Positions 8,776 through 16,928 are shown, counted from the first letter of the stretch. The stretch is 34,967 bases of DNA from Capnocytophaga sp. oral taxon 338 str. F0234 (GCF_000192225.1 NZ_GL872413.1:480438-515404), one strand, 5' to 3'. Notes: generated from the letters alone by a model not told the origin. A program made the numbers and translations.

Positions 8776-8783
8776 TACTTTTG
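8776..8783 (+). promoter_or_regulatory. Bacteroidota-type -7 element
   Basis: TACTTTTG fits TAnnTTTG and lies 29 nt before the ATG at 8813. Confidence 0.45.
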
Positions 8784-8812
8784 AAATCACAAATTCCTCA
8801 CTGTATTAGCAA

Positions 8813-9985
8813 ATGAAAAAGAAAATGATTTATACCCTTATAGCCATAGTATTGTTCTTGCTTGGGAGAGGGGCTTACTATATATTCCGCCCAATGCTTT
8901 TTGCAAAGCCTATGGGTAAGTATGCTATTGGTACGGTGAGCTACTGGGTAACTGACCCCGATAGGGAAGAGATTTTTATCACAGATAAACACCAAGCCAG
9001 ACAAATCCCCATACAAGTGTGGTACCCCGCCGAAAAAACCTCTCAGAGTGATTACGCTCCTTATATCCCTGAAGCTACAAAGGTGAGCGAGGCTATTTCG
9101 GAACTTTTGCATATTCCGAAGGCGTTACTTTATCCGTTACGATTCAAACGTTCTAATGCCTTAGAAAAAGTCCCTATAAGCGATGATAAAGCGCAATATC
9201 CTGTTCTCTTGTATCTTACAGGACTTTACGGCCACCGATGTATAAGCACTTTTCAGATACAAGAGTTAGTCTCTCAAGGGTATATAGTGGTAGGTATTGA
9301 TTGCCCAATGGCGGTAGCCTTGGCAACGTTCTCTGATGGCAGCACACTCCAGAGCCAGCCGCGAAGTGTAATTGATCCCATGCTTAATGATAGCTTAACA
9401 GAAGAAAACCCTCTTTTGAGTTATAACGGAAAGACCTTTGAAGGGGGACTGATAGCCTACTTTGCCAAAGATGTATCGCGAGTAATAGATTTTCTCACCA
9501 CACTCCATACAGATGACCCACATCACCTTCTTACCAATAGGCTCAATATGGATAAACTGGGAGCTTTTGGAGTCTCTCTCGGAGGAGTTATCGTATCGGA
9601 AGCCTCGTGGAAGGATAGACGTATTAAGGCAAGTTTGATTATGGAATCACCCATTCCTAAGAAGATAGCACAAACAGGTTTGCCTGTTCCTACCATGGTT
9701 ATTACACGTCCGGCAGAAAGTATGCGTACTGAGCGAAAGAAATCGGGAGGATGGACAGAAAGTGACATAGAGCAGCATCTCAGTACAATGAGGGCTTTAT
9801 TTGAGAATACAGCGGAGAGTGAATTTGTACAACTTCCTGATATGTTCCATGTGGATTTTACCGATGTACCTTTATGGATTCCTTTTGCTCAGCTATTAGG
9901 ATTGAGTGGTAGCACCCCTATTGAGGAAACACATGATAAACTGAATAGCCTCACACTTAAATTTTTTGAAGAATACTTGCAATAA
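8813..9985 (+). CDS. PAF-acetylhydrolase-like alpha/beta hydrolase
   Basis: A 390-residue alpha/beta-hydrolase of the platelet-activating-factor acetylhydrolase/dienelactone-hydrolase type. An N-terminal hydrophobic segment (5-25) should tether it to the membrane. IQVWYPAEK (67-75) is the usual first strand of the family. The oxyanion region reads PVLLYLTGLYG. The nucleophile elbow is GVSLG (253-257, Ser255), and the catalytic His is likely in the MFHVDF segment near the C-terminus. The family hydrolyses short-chain or oxidised acyl esters; the substrate here is unknown. A broken DUF302 gene follows 15 nt downstream. Confidence 0.85.
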   Translation: MKKKMIYTLIAIVLFLLGRGAYYIFRPMLFAKPMGKYAIGTVSYWVTDPDREEIFITDKHQARQIPIQVWYPAEKTSQSDYAPYIPEATKVSEAISELLHIPKALLYPLRFKRSNALEKVPISDDKAQYPVLLYLTGLYGHRCISTFQIQELVSQGYIVVGIDCPMAVALATFSDGSTLQSQPRSVIDPMLNDSLTEENPLLSYNGKTFEGGLIAYFAKDVSRVIDFLTTLHTDDPHHLLTNRLNMDKLGAFGVSLGGVIVSEASWKDRRIKASLIMESPIPKKIAQTGLPVPTMVITRPAESMRTERKKSGGWTESDIEQHLSTMRALFENTAESEFVQLPDMFHVDFTDVPLWIPFAQLLGLSGSTPIEETHDKLNSLTLKFFEEYLQ

Positions 9986-10000
9986 TTATTAGCACATTAT

Positions 10001-10206
10001 ATGAAACTTCTTTTTACTTTTTTATTATTCCCACTCGGAGCGGCAGCACAACCTATTATAAGTTGTTGAGGCAGTAGGCGAAAGTATGTAGCCCCGCAAC
10101 CGTGCTTATAGTAGGCAACCCTAAAGTAGGAACTGCCCTAATGCAGGAAAACCCTCGGTTGGCTATTGAACTCCCTTTGAAAATTCTCATCTGTCAAATT
10201 ATTTGA
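10001..10206 (+). pseudogene. Remnant of a DUF302 gene
   Basis: The ATG at 10001 opens a signal peptide (KLLFTFLLFPLGAAAQP) that ends at a TGA (10067-10069). In another frame, about 10099-10191 encodes an unmistakable DUF302 core (VLIVGNPKVGTALMQ, NPRLAIELPLKILI). The stretch in between has shrunk, so the domain start is lost. The frame ends at 10204-10206 after running into unrelated sequence. DUF302 proteins are small periplasmic or cytoplasmic proteins of unknown role. This copy cannot be functional. Confidence 0.75.
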
Positions 10207-10326
10207 AGAACGCAAGGTGCGTACCATTTGGGACGACTCAAAAAAGAGGGAAATGAAACAGTGTCAAATTGTCACCAGTTGAAATTAGAATCTGCTGATG
10301 GGAAAATACGCCTAACTGAAGTGGCT
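10193..10326 (+). pseudogene. Fragments of a BRO-N/DinD-type gene
   Basis: Two pieces of one family are joined out of frame. VKLFEERKVRTIWDD (10193-10237) is the start of Bacteroidota BRO-N/DinD-like proteins. RLKKEGNETVSNCHQLKLE (from 10234) is a block that normally lies some 30-40 residues further on, followed by SADGKIRLTEVA. The missing part between them and the frame change point to an internal deletion. The BRO-N domain comes from phages and is DNA-binding in antirepressor-like proteins. Confidence 0.65.
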
Positions 10327-10419
10327 GAAAGAAGTGGATTTAATGATTACTCCAACTTTGTACGCGCTTTCAAAAATATAGGGGGAGTTACCCCAACCCA
10401 ATACATAAAAATAGAATAG
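10315..10419 (+). pseudogene. C-terminal tail of an AraC-family regulator
   Basis: VAERSGFNDYSNFVRAFKNI followed by GGVTPTQYIKIE is the second helix-turn-helix of an AraC regulator, up to its natural end. It is fused in frame to the BRO-N fragment, so that TEVA serves both families (BRO-N LTDVAD, AraC EVAERSGF). This suggests recombination at a short shared sequence. The fused 63-codon frame (10228-10419) has only a TTG start and is unlikely to be a gene. Confidence 0.7.
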
Positions 10420-10675
10420 TCAGTGGCGCTTACTGTCTACTTTTGATAGAATCTGCCCCTAATTCATCTCCCCGCTTAGCGTATCTCGTCTTGGGGGAGC
10501 AGACAATCCATTAAATAACTCTCTGTAAGTCTTGGAGAATACAGTCACAACCTATCTTTTTTCGGCGCACGAAAATAAAATTATCTAAACAAATAATCAA
10601 TGATCAATTAAAAAAGAATTCGTAAATTTGTCATCTGATTATACCTGTGATCTGTAATCTGAAAAATAATGTAAT
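10420..10675 (+). other. Intergenic region before the cytochrome c gene
   Basis: No gene seen. It contains an imperfect inverted repeat (TCTGCCCC near 10451 and GGGGGAGCAGA near 10494) and a possible -7 element TAAATTTG at 10623-10630, 45 nt before the next ATG. Confidence 0.35.
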
Positions 10676-11152
10676 ATGGTAAAAAGAATCCTCTTGATCT
10701 CCCTTTTAGTGCTTTCCGTAGGGGCAAATATAGTGCTTATCAGAAAAATGTTTGTCGGCAACACCCAACCTCTTCCCGATGATACCCGCGAGAGTATTCT
10801 CGTGAGTCAGTCCAATAGGGACTTTGTCATGCATGAAATGCGTACTTTTGTAGAAGCCCTTCACCAAATCAATATAGGCATAGAACAGAATGACCCTGTG
10901 CTTATTGCCAAAGTGGCACGTGCCTCTGGCGGCTCTGTGAAGGGGCATGCCCCTGCGGGGTTACTTACCTCTATTCCTATAGGGTTTAAGAAGATAGGTT
11001 TTGATACCCATGATAGGTTTGATGCCATTGCTCAAGAAGCGGAAAAGAACTTTGACCCTAAGGTAACTCAACAACAGGTAACCGAACTTCTGGGGAATTG
11101 TGTAGCTTGTCATAAAATGTTTCGTATGGACGTAAGTTCAAGTAAAAAGTAA
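10676..11152 (+). CDS. Membrane-anchored class-II type cytochrome c
   Basis: A 158-residue protein with an N-terminal membrane anchor or uncleaved signal (residues 4-22), a mostly helical middle and a single heme-binding motif CVACH (142-146) close to the C-terminus. One C-terminal CxxCH at the end of a helical protein is the arrangement of cytochrome c'/c556. It should sit on the periplasmic face and carry electrons or bind gases; the partner is unknown. The segment between the anchor and the heme is well conserved in character (MRTFVEALHQINIGIEQ). The following DoxX gene has its own promoter-like element. Confidence 0.75.
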   Translation: MVKRILLISLLVLSVGANIVLIRKMFVGNTQPLPDDTRESILVSQSNRDFVMHEMRTFVEALHQINIGIEQNDPVLIAKVARASGGSVKGHAPAGLLTSIPIGFKKIGFDTHDRFDAIAQEAEKNFDPKVTQQQVTELLGNCVACHKMFRMDVSSSKK

Positions 11153-11201
11153 AGTTGTATTTAATTATCTTAAGTTAATTTCCTTTTACGAAAAAAAATT
11201 C

Positions 11202-11209
11202 TATTTTTG
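11202..11209 (+). promoter_or_regulatory. Bacteroidota-type -7 element
   Basis: TATTTTTG, followed by T, lies 25 nt before the ATG of the DoxX gene and matches TAnnTTTG. Confidence 0.5.
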
Positions 11210-11234
11210 TACCAGAATTTAATTTAATATTTTT

Positions 11235-11612
11235 ATGAATTGTAAAATAATAAAAATTGTAAGTTACCTCTTGTCAGGATTAGTAACCCTCATTTTTGTT
11301 GGAACAGGGTGTATGAAATTCACAGGAGGAGAGCAAAGTGCCCAAATGGCAGCTTTGGTAGGGGGAGAGACCATCCTATATATTTTAGGAGGCTTGCAAC
11401 TACTCTTCGCCTTGCTTTTCTGGATTCCCCGCACGGCTATAGTAGGTTTTCTCCTAATGGCTTGTTATATGGCAGGGGCTATGGCAACACACTTGGTGAT
11501 CAAGGAATCCTTTGTGCCACAAACCGCTATTGAGACCCTTATCTGGATCGCCGGTTTCGTTCGTTTCCCTGAGCTAAGCCAGCGGTTCTGTAGCTGTAGT
11601 TGTAATAAGTAA
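11235..11612 (+). CDS. DoxX family membrane protein
   Basis: A 125-residue integral membrane protein with four hydrophobic segments (about 8-27, 47-67, 71-90 and 96-112). The first helix ends in GTGCMKFTGGEQ, the usual DoxX/DUF4870-like signature GxxKltg. It ends with a Cys-rich tail (FCSCSCNK). DoxX-like proteins are small quinone-linked or redox-associated membrane proteins, mostly of unproven function. A terminator follows. Confidence 0.8.
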   Translation: MNCKIIKIVSYLLSGLVTLIFVGTGCMKFTGGEQSAQMAALVGGETILYILGGLQLLFALLFWIPRTAIVGFLLMACYMAGAMATHLVIKESFVPQTAIETLIWIAGFVRFPELSQRFCSCSCNK

Positions 11613-11635
11613 ATGGTAACAACAAATAATTATAA

Positions 11636-11665
11636 ATTCCTCATTGAAAAGTGAGGGATTTTTTT
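11636..11665 (+). terminator. Rho-independent terminator after the DoxX gene
   Basis: ATTCCTCA pairs with TGAGGGAT (8 bp, one G-T pair) around an 8-nt loop, followed by a run of T residues. Confidence 0.75.
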
Positions 11666-11666
11666 G

Positions 11667-11675
11667 TACATTTGC
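11667..11675 (+). promoter_or_regulatory. -7 element for the radical SAM gene
   Basis: TACATTTGC fits TAnnTTTGC and lies immediately after the terminator T-run, 17 nt before the ATG at 11693. It supports 11693 rather than the upstream GTG at 11651 (inside the terminator) as the start. Confidence 0.55.
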
Positions 11676-11692
11676 CTACGTATTTGTTTTGT

Positions 11693-12952
11693 ATGGATTT
11701 TGATCGTATTAAAAAGAAACTCGCTATCTTGGCTGATGCGGCTAAGTATGATGTCTCCTGTTCCAGTAGTGGGAGTCATCGCAGGGGCAAGAAGGGCGAA
11801 TTAGGTAATGCTGCCCCATGGGGGATCTGTCATTCCTTTACGGAGGACGGGCGGTGTATCTCCCTACTCAAAATCCTACTGACCAATTACTGCATCTACG
11901 ACTGTGTGTATTGTGTCTCTCGTCGCAGTAATGAGATACCTCGTGCCGCTTTTAGCGTACAGGAGGTAGTGGACTTGACCCTTAACTTCTACCGAAGAAA
12001 CTATATAGAAGGTCTCTTTCTAAGTTCTGGGGTATTCAAAGATGCGGATACAACTATGGAACGCCTTGTAAGAGTTGCCAAAAAACTACGAGAGGAGGAG
12101 CACTTCAACGGATACATCCACTTGAAGACCATTCCTGGAGCAAGTGAACTGCTTATCCATCAGGCGGGACTCTATGCCGATCGCCTCTCTATCAACTTGG
12201 AGATTCCTACCAAAGAGGGGCTCAAGTTATTGGCACCTGAGAAAGACCACAAGCAAATGGTTGTCCCTATGCAACAGGTGAAAAATGAGCTGGCAATCAC
12301 TACTTTGGAACGAAAGAAATTCAAACATACCCCCAAGTTCGCCCCTGCAGGACAAACCACCCAGATGATTATCGGGGCTACCGAAGAGACCGACCAGAAA
12401 ATCATTAAGGTAGCCAGCTATATGTATGATAAATTTCAACTTAAACGAGTGTATTACTCTGGTTATGTACCTGTATTACAGGATAGTCGCTTACCTTCTA
12501 TCTATACCCAAGTACCCATCGTACGGGAGAATCGCCTCTATCAAGCCGACTGGCTGATACGCTACTATGGCTTTGCTCCTGAAGAAATCCTTGAAGGACA
12601 ACCCTTTTTGGACTTAGAGATAGACCCTAAACTCGCTTGGGCATTGCGCAACCCGAACCTCTTCCCTGTGGATGTGAATACCGCTCCCCGCGAGATTCTC
12701 TTACGAATTCCTGGAGTGGGAGTACGCTCGGTGGAGAAGATACTCTCGGCACGTACTTTCCAAACGCTCACCTATTACTCCCTTAAACAAATAGGAGTTA
12801 TCCTGAGCCGAGCGAAGTATTTTATCACTTGTAGTGGTGCAACCCCTTTGGCAGGAACGATGGAGAGTGCAAGGCTGCGCCGCCTTATCATCGCTAACAG
12901 CCAGAGCAAACAGAAAAATATTTATGACCCTATAATACCCTTCCCTAATTAA
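11693..12952 (+). CDS. Putative DNA modification/repair radical SAM protein
   Basis: A 419-residue radical SAM enzyme of the TIGR03916 type. The cluster-binding motif is CIYDCVYC (Cys 67, 71, 74), a CxxxCxxC. The SAM barrel follows, with typical LSSGVFKDAD and YIHLKTIPGA segments. A helix-hairpin-helix DNA-binding motif, IPGVGVRSVEKIL, lies near 339-351. The family is predicted to act on DNA because of this HhH and because it co-occurs almost always with the DUF4130-type partner found directly downstream here; the reaction is not known. The start at 11693 fits the promoter and the MDFDRIKKKLAILADAAKYD N-terminus of the family. Confidence 0.9.
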   Translation: MDFDRIKKKLAILADAAKYDVSCSSSGSHRRGKKGELGNAAPWGICHSFTEDGRCISLLKILLTNYCIYDCVYCVSRRSNEIPRAAFSVQEVVDLTLNFYRRNYIEGLFLSSGVFKDADTTMERLVRVAKKLREEEHFNGYIHLKTIPGASELLIHQAGLYADRLSINLEIPTKEGLKLLAPEKDHKQMVVPMQQVKNELAITTLERKKFKHTPKFAPAGQTTQMIIGATEETDQKIIKVASYMYDKFQLKRVYYSGYVPVLQDSRLPSIYTQVPIVRENRLYQADWLIRYYGFAPEEILEGQPFLDLEIDPKLAWALRNPNLFPVDVNTAPREILLRIPGVGVRSVEKILSARTFQTLTYYSLKQIGVILSRAKYFITCSGATPLAGTMESARLRRLIIANSQSKQKNIYDPIIPFPN

Positions 12953-12963
12953 AAAATTGTTCT

Positions 12964-12972
12964 TATTTTTGC
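12964..12972 (+). promoter_or_regulatory. -7 element before the DUF4130-type gene
   Basis: TATTTTTGC matches TAnnTTTGC. It lies 131 nt before the likely TTG start at 13104, leaving a long leader, so the partner gene may be both read through from the radical SAM gene and transcribed separately. Confidence 0.4.
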
Positions 12973-13103
12973 GCTCAAAATAGAACCTATTATAGAACAC
13001 TTACACTGAAAATAAAACGTAAGATACTTTATATACCTCAAGCAGAGGTGATAGAAGATGAAAATCAAAACCTATAAAAAAATCAGCAAATTAGCTCATT
13101 ACC

Positions 13104-13844
13104 TTGATATATTTACTCTATGATAGTTCCTTTGAGGGTTTCCTTACGGCAATCTTTACCACCTTTGAATATCGTTACTCTCAGGTATATATTGTAGCAC
13201 AACATCACTATAGTCCCACACTCTTTGATGAGGAGCAAATTATATATACCAATAGTACTAAGGCTCAACGTGTGCTTACTAAGATAGAAAACTGTTGGGG
13301 AAAAGAAGGTGTATCGGTGGTGCTGAAGGCTTTCCTCTCGCAGGAGGAAAGAATAGAGAATGACCTTTTAGAGGCTATTTGTATGATGATTAGGCACCCT
13401 AAAGAGAAAGTATTAGATAATTTTGCTCATGGGGCTATTGTTCATATTCGAAAAGCCGCCAAGAGTGTAGGTCGTGAAGTGCATCGTCTTAAGGAGTTTG
13501 TTCGTTTTGAGAAGGTAGGAGAACTCTATTTTGCTAAGATTGCCCCTAAATATGATGTATTACCCTTAGTAGTACCTCACTTCAAGGTACGTTTTTCAGA
13601 CCAGAAGTGGGTACTCTTTGATCCCGATCGGGCTTATGGTTTCTACTATGACCTCAAGGAAGTAATCTCCTTTACTCCATCTGACAAGGATTTTGGCAAA
13701 CCCTCTCAACTCTCCGATGACTATCAGCGGCTTTGGAAAACCTATTTCCAGCATATTAACATTACAGAACGCAAAAATTCCCGTTATCAACTCAGTAGTA
13801 TGCCTAAACGTTATTGGCAGTACTTACCAGAGGTAGAAGGATAG
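13104..13844 (+). CDS. TIGR03915/DUF4130-type putative DNA repair protein
   Basis: A 246-residue protein. The N-terminus IYLLYDSSFEGFLTAIFTTF is diagnostic of the TIGR03915 family, and MPKRYWQYLPEVEG near the end matches its usual C-terminus. It starts at TTG (13104); there is no in-frame ATG before the upstream stop at 13092, and the family N-terminus fits this position. The family is always paired with the radical SAM protein encoded upstream. Its C-terminal part is thought to resemble uracil-DNA glycosylases (general knowledge, not verifiable here). The two probably form one DNA modification or repair system. 151 nt separate the genes. Confidence 0.85.
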   Translation: MIYLLYDSSFEGFLTAIFTTFEYRYSQVYIVAQHHYSPTLFDEEQIIYTNSTKAQRVLTKIENCWGKEGVSVVLKAFLSQEERIENDLLEAICMMIRHPKEKVLDNFAHGAIVHIRKAAKSVGREVHRLKEFVRFEKVGELYFAKIAPKYDVLPLVVPHFKVRFSDQKWVLFDPDRAYGFYYDLKEVISFTPSDKDFGKPSQLSDDYQRLWKTYFQHINITERKNSRYQLSSMPKRYWQYLPEVEG

Positions 13845-13876
13845 CCCTCTTTGCTATATCATATATGCTTTGGAGA

Positions 13877-14650
13877 CTAAAACCTATAGGCAAACCCCAT
13901 ATTCATATAAAGAGGATACATGCTAAAGGTAATTGTTTTAAAATCCTTCTCAAAAAGATTATTAAGCCCATAAGAAAGATCCGCATATACACTTAGATGT
14001 TTGAAAGCGCGCCATGAAGCTCCTACCTGTTCACCCCAAAGCCAATATTGTAAGTGAGAGGAGAAATCATAGGAGGCACATTGTTCACCACTAAAACTTA
14101 CTCGTTCTCCTATGGGGGAACCTTCCCGCAAACTACCATGACTCACAAAGCCTGAGAACTCTCCATCCATGCGATAGGAGAGATATATTCCTCCACGAAT
14201 ATCCCAACGTGAACTTAGCCGATAATTCACTCCTATAGGAAGTGTTATAAAAGCACTTTTGTAGTGAGTGCTTACCTCTCCTGTCCAATATCCTGCTACT
14301 CGACTTCCTTCATAGATGATTTCCGTACTGTAGTTCTTGACCATGGCTCCCGTATCCATCCCTTTTTCTTCAAGGCGCAGACCTAACCAGATACCTACAT
14401 TAGGGTTACACGCAAGCCGCTTGGTTACAACCCCTTCTATGGATCCATTCAGCTTAGGGTTGTAGCTCAGTATCTTACGTATTTCTTTGGGCATAGGAAA
14501 AGGAGTTGCGCCTCCTATATTCACCCCTGCTCTTATCTGGTATTCCCAGCCTCTCTTCAGGGATTGTTTTAAGAACTTATTCTGTTCTTCTTGACCTGAT
14601 AAGTTATAGAAGGTAAAAAGCAATAAAATAAAGAAGATATACTTTCTCAT
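13877..14650 (-). CDS. Outer-membrane beta-barrel protein (PorT-like)
   Basis: A 257-residue protein with a signal peptide (YIFFILLLFTFYNLSGQEE, cleavage near 19-20). The mature part consists of amphipathic strands, ending in the aromatic C-terminus GFAYRF typical of barrel proteins. Phrases such as LPIGVNYRLSSRWDIRGGIY match small porin-like/outer membrane beta-barrel families of Bacteroidota. The gene begins 9 nt after the PCMD lipoprotein gene and is cotranscribed with it, an arrangement common in this phylum. It may serve as assembly partner or channel for the lipoprotein; this is inference. Confidence 0.75.
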   Translation of the reverse strand: MRKYIFFILLLFTFYNLSGQEEQNKFLKQSLKRGWEYQIRAGVNIGGATPFPMPKEIRKILSYNPKLNGSIEGVVTKRLACNPNVGIWLGLRLEEKGMDTGAMVKNYSTEIIYEGSRVAGYWTGEVSTHYKSAFITLPIGVNYRLSSRWDIRGGIYLSYRMDGEFSGFVSHGSLREGSPIGERVSFSGEQCASYDFSSHLQYWLWGEQVGASWRAFKHLSVYADLSYGLNNLFEKDFKTITFSMYPLYMNMGFAYRF

Positions 14651-14659
14651 TTTTTCTAT

Positions 14660-15763
14660 CTATTGGTAAAACAACTGCATTTCGTCCACGTAAAGAGTAC
14701 TTCCTACAGCTCCGAGGAACTGAGCTCCCCCCTTACTGGAGGTCATCACAATAGCAAGATTATACTTGCCGGCTTGGAGCTTGGCAGGTTCTATCTTGCG
14801 TCCTTCTACAACAGAGAAAGGAAGGGAGAATCGCTTCCATTGTTCTGTTTGCTTGCCCTGGGGTAACTGTGCTATCATCACAATATTAGGATGAGTCTTT
14901 ATATTAGTACCATCCAAGTAAGGTACTTCATGGGTAACTTCATATAACACAGCGTAAATATCACATTCATCCTTTTGATCAGGCACTTTTTGGCTGTTTT
15001 TATCGGTGAGCGTTTCTCCTGCAATGTATTTGTAATATCCTGTAAGAGCCAGGGGAGTCTTTCTAAAAGGAGTACCGAAGCGGGTGGATTTTGCCATATT
15101 TGCCATATTTATCTCAAAAGTACCGGTGAAGAGGTTGCCTGCTGCGAGAGGGGCTTTAAACATTTTCCCCAAGAAGCCGGTACTACGGGTAGTAAGTTTG
15201 GCACACTTCCCTTGATAGCCATTCTTACTTTGGCAAGTAGGATAATCCTCAGCGGGGGCTGTGCTATTGGTGATCAAAAAACCTGTGTTACCACTGCCCC
15301 AAGTCATTTCCTCTCCATCCACGGTATGATCATAGAAGATATGAAAGTATTGTCTCCCTCCATATTCATGAAAGCGGATATGCTCGAAATGATATTCTGT
15401 AGCTATATCACTGGTAATAAACTTTACGGTATAAGTTTTCTTCCATTGCCTATCCTCAGAGGTAACCGTATAGGTCTGTGGGGAGGAAAAGTCCCTTATG
15501 GTACCACTTTCAGGGACTATGGTTGCTCCTTGGGTAAGGGTGAAGCGAGGAGCAATAGCGGAGAGGTCATTCCAACTATTGGCATATAGCTTAACCTCAT
15601 GGTTGGAGATGACAGGCTCGCGGATAAGTAAGTTACCTTCCACCTCACAGCTAAGGATATCTGCCTCAGCATTGGGAGCCTCTTCTTTGATACAGGAAGA
15701 GAGACCAAGCAGGATTCCCATAAAGGTAATAATATTCTTTAAGCTAAAGAATCTCATATTCAT
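14660..15763 (-). CDS. PCMD domain lipoprotein
   Basis: A 367-residue lipoprotein with lipobox GLSSC (Cys24) behind a hydrophobic signal. The N-terminal part after the Cys is an Ig-like module (ILSCEVEG ... REPVISNHEVKLYANSW ... YTVTSEDRQWKKTYTVKF). The C-terminal two-thirds is the PCMD (putative carbohydrate metabolism) beta-sandwich: GNTGFLITNSTAPAEDYPT, RSTGFLGKMFKAPLAAGNLF, LALTGYYKYIAGE and YVDEMQLFYQ. PCMD proteins are linked with glycan binding at the outer membrane of Bacteroidota. Start could be the ATG at 15763 or the second ATG at 15757. It is first gene of a two-gene unit with the barrel protein. Confidence 0.85.
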   Translation of the reverse strand: MNMRFFSLKNIITFMGILLGLSSCIKEEAPNAEADILSCEVEGNLLIREPVISNHEVKLYANSWNDLSAIAPRFTLTQGATIVPESGTIRDFSSPQTYTVTSEDRQWKKTYTVKFITSDIATEYHFEHIRFHEYGGRQYFHIFYDHTVDGEEMTWGSGNTGFLITNSTAPAEDYPTCQSKNGYQGKCAKLTTRSTGFLGKMFKAPLAAGNLFTGTFEINMANMAKSTRFGTPFRKTPLALTGYYKYIAGETLTDKNSQKVPDQKDECDIYAVLYEVTHEVPYLDGTNIKTHPNIVMIAQLPQGKQTEQWKRFSLPFSVVEGRKIEPAKLQAGKYNLAIVMTSSKGGAQFLGAVGSTLYVDEMQLFYQ

Positions 15764-15821
15764 TCATTTTATTTTTTTTGCTGTACTACCCAGTCATACT
15801 ATTCTTCATGATAAATAAATA

Positions 15822-15850
15822 GTCCCTTACAGGGAAAAACTATAAGGGAC
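15822..15850 (-). terminator. Terminator of the leucine-rich lipoprotein gene
   Basis: GTCCCTTA (15822-15829) pairs perfectly with TAAGGGAC (15843-15850). On the minus strand the hairpin is followed by TATTTATTTAT. It lies 21 nt after the stop at 15872, between two minus-strand genes. Confidence 0.6.
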
Positions 15851-15871
15851 CATTTCTAAGTAAGGAGCTAA

Positions 15872-16693
15872 CTAAAATTCAGGTTTTACGAGAATTTGAT
15901 CTTTATAGTAGCTCCAGTTTTCAGCTGTCTTATAACTATTCTCAGTTCCTTTAGGAACGAAAATATTAGTTTTTATCTTAGAACCTGTATCAAGGGCATT
16001 AGCACTAACCAAAGTAGGTACCTCAGTAGCTTTCATGGTAAGTTGTTGGAAAACAAAACAAGCAAAGAAAGCCATGTTATCAATTTTCTTTAAAGTGGCG
16101 GGTAAGGTTACTTTTTCTATATGTTCGCAACCTGAAAAGGCAGCCCTTCCTACTTCTTTAAGATCGGTACCATCTAAGTTGATTTCAGTAAGAGACAGAC
16201 ATCCTCGGAAAGCATCTTCTCCTATTTTGGTTATTTTCCCAAATTTTACTTCTTTTAGCTTACTACAACCTTGAAAGGCTCCTTTTGAGAGTTCTGTAAG
16301 ATTGGGTAACCCCAAGGTAGTAATTTCTGTGCTCTTGAAGGCATCTTCTCCAATGGTTATTTTGGCAGAGGTGTTAAAAGTTACTCCTCCTTTAAGATTG
16401 GCACCATAGAAAGCACCTGTCCCTATTTCCTTTAAGTTCTTAGGCAATATGATGGATTCCAACTTAGCAGCTTGTCTGAAAGCATATTCTCCAATAGTGT
16501 TTACTTTTTGTAACTTACTATCGGATTCCATATCAATAGTTTTTGTATCAAGGTTCTTCCAACTTTTCAAGGTCAATCCATCTTCACTCAGTTCATAATC
16601 CTTAGCTGGGATATCATGATTATCATCGTCATTACTTTTACTACAGTTAGTAAAAGCTAAAGCCAAAGAGGCTAAAAATAGTATTTTTTTCAT
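15872..16693 (-). CDS. BspA-like leucine-rich repeat lipoprotein
   Basis: A 273-residue lipoprotein with lipobox ALAFTNC (Cys17) followed by the SDDDD-type spacer usual for surface-exposed lipoproteins. The rest is a tandem array of LRR_5 (BspA/Treponema-type) repeats of about 23 residues: GEYAFRQAAKLESIILPKN, GTGAFYGANL, GEDAFKSTEIT, SKGAFQGCSKLKEVKFG, GEDAFRGCLSLTEINLDG, GRAAFSGCEHIEKVTLP and MAFFACF. The C-terminus (VFVPKGTENSYK-like, here IFVPKGTENSYKTAENW) is the common end cap. Such proteins mediate adhesion in oral Bacteroidota. Own promoter and terminator, so a single-gene unit. Confidence 0.9.
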   Translation of the reverse strand: MKKILFLASLALAFTNCSKSNDDDNHDIPAKDYELSEDGLTLKSWKNLDTKTIDMESDSKLQKVNTIGEYAFRQAAKLESIILPKNLKEIGTGAFYGANLKGGVTFNTSAKITIGEDAFKSTEITTLGLPNLTELSKGAFQGCSKLKEVKFGKITKIGEDAFRGCLSLTEINLDGTDLKEVGRAAFSGCEHIEKVTLPATLKKIDNMAFFACFVFQQLTMKATEVPTLVSANALDTGSKIKTNIFVPKGTENSYKTAENWSYYKDQILVKPEF

Positions 16694-16715
16694 ATCAATG
16701 TGAATTTAATTTGGT

Positions 16716-16724
16716 GCAAAGGTA
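16716..16724 (-). promoter_or_regulatory. -7 element for the leucine-rich lipoprotein gene
   Basis: On the minus strand TACCTTTGC, matching TAnnTTTGC, 22 nt before the ATG at 16693. Confidence 0.55.
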
Positions 16725-16822
16725 AAAAATAATGTAATAGAGGAAGATTATTTAATGAAGTTTAACATTCAATATGGAGGCTTGACTAAGCCTAAGAATA
16801 TCAAACAAATTATAATCTTTCA

Positions 16823-16854
16823 TTGGCGGATTAATAAATTATCCTTAATTTTGC
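16823..16854 (+). promoter_or_regulatory. Bacteroidota promoter with -33 and -7 boxes
   Basis: TTGG (from 16823) and TAATTTTGC (16846-16854) with a 20-nt gap are close to the complete Bacteroidota promoter consensus. A second -7 like element, TATCTTTG, lies at 16878-16885, so the gene at 16929 may have tandem promoters. Confidence 0.6.
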
Positions 16855-16928
16855 ACACGTGTTTAGTAATATGTTTTTATCTTTGTGTAGAAAGTATACT
16901 TTTTCAGGTTTCATAAATATAGAAAAAT

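Noticed and set aside
10228-10419. 63-codon frame with AraC-like C-terminus as a genuine small regulator
   Set aside because: It begins at TTG inside a BRO-N fragment and holds only half an AraC DNA-binding domain; better read as fused remnants.
10451-10505. Imperfect inverted repeat as terminator or riboswitch
   Set aside because: The arms pair only with a bulge, no T-run follows, and no known riboswitch core was recognised.
14975-15589. Open frame of 204 codons on the plus strand
   Set aside because: It lies antisense to the PCMD lipoprotein gene, which has a lipobox and clear domains; the antisense product has no recognisable features.
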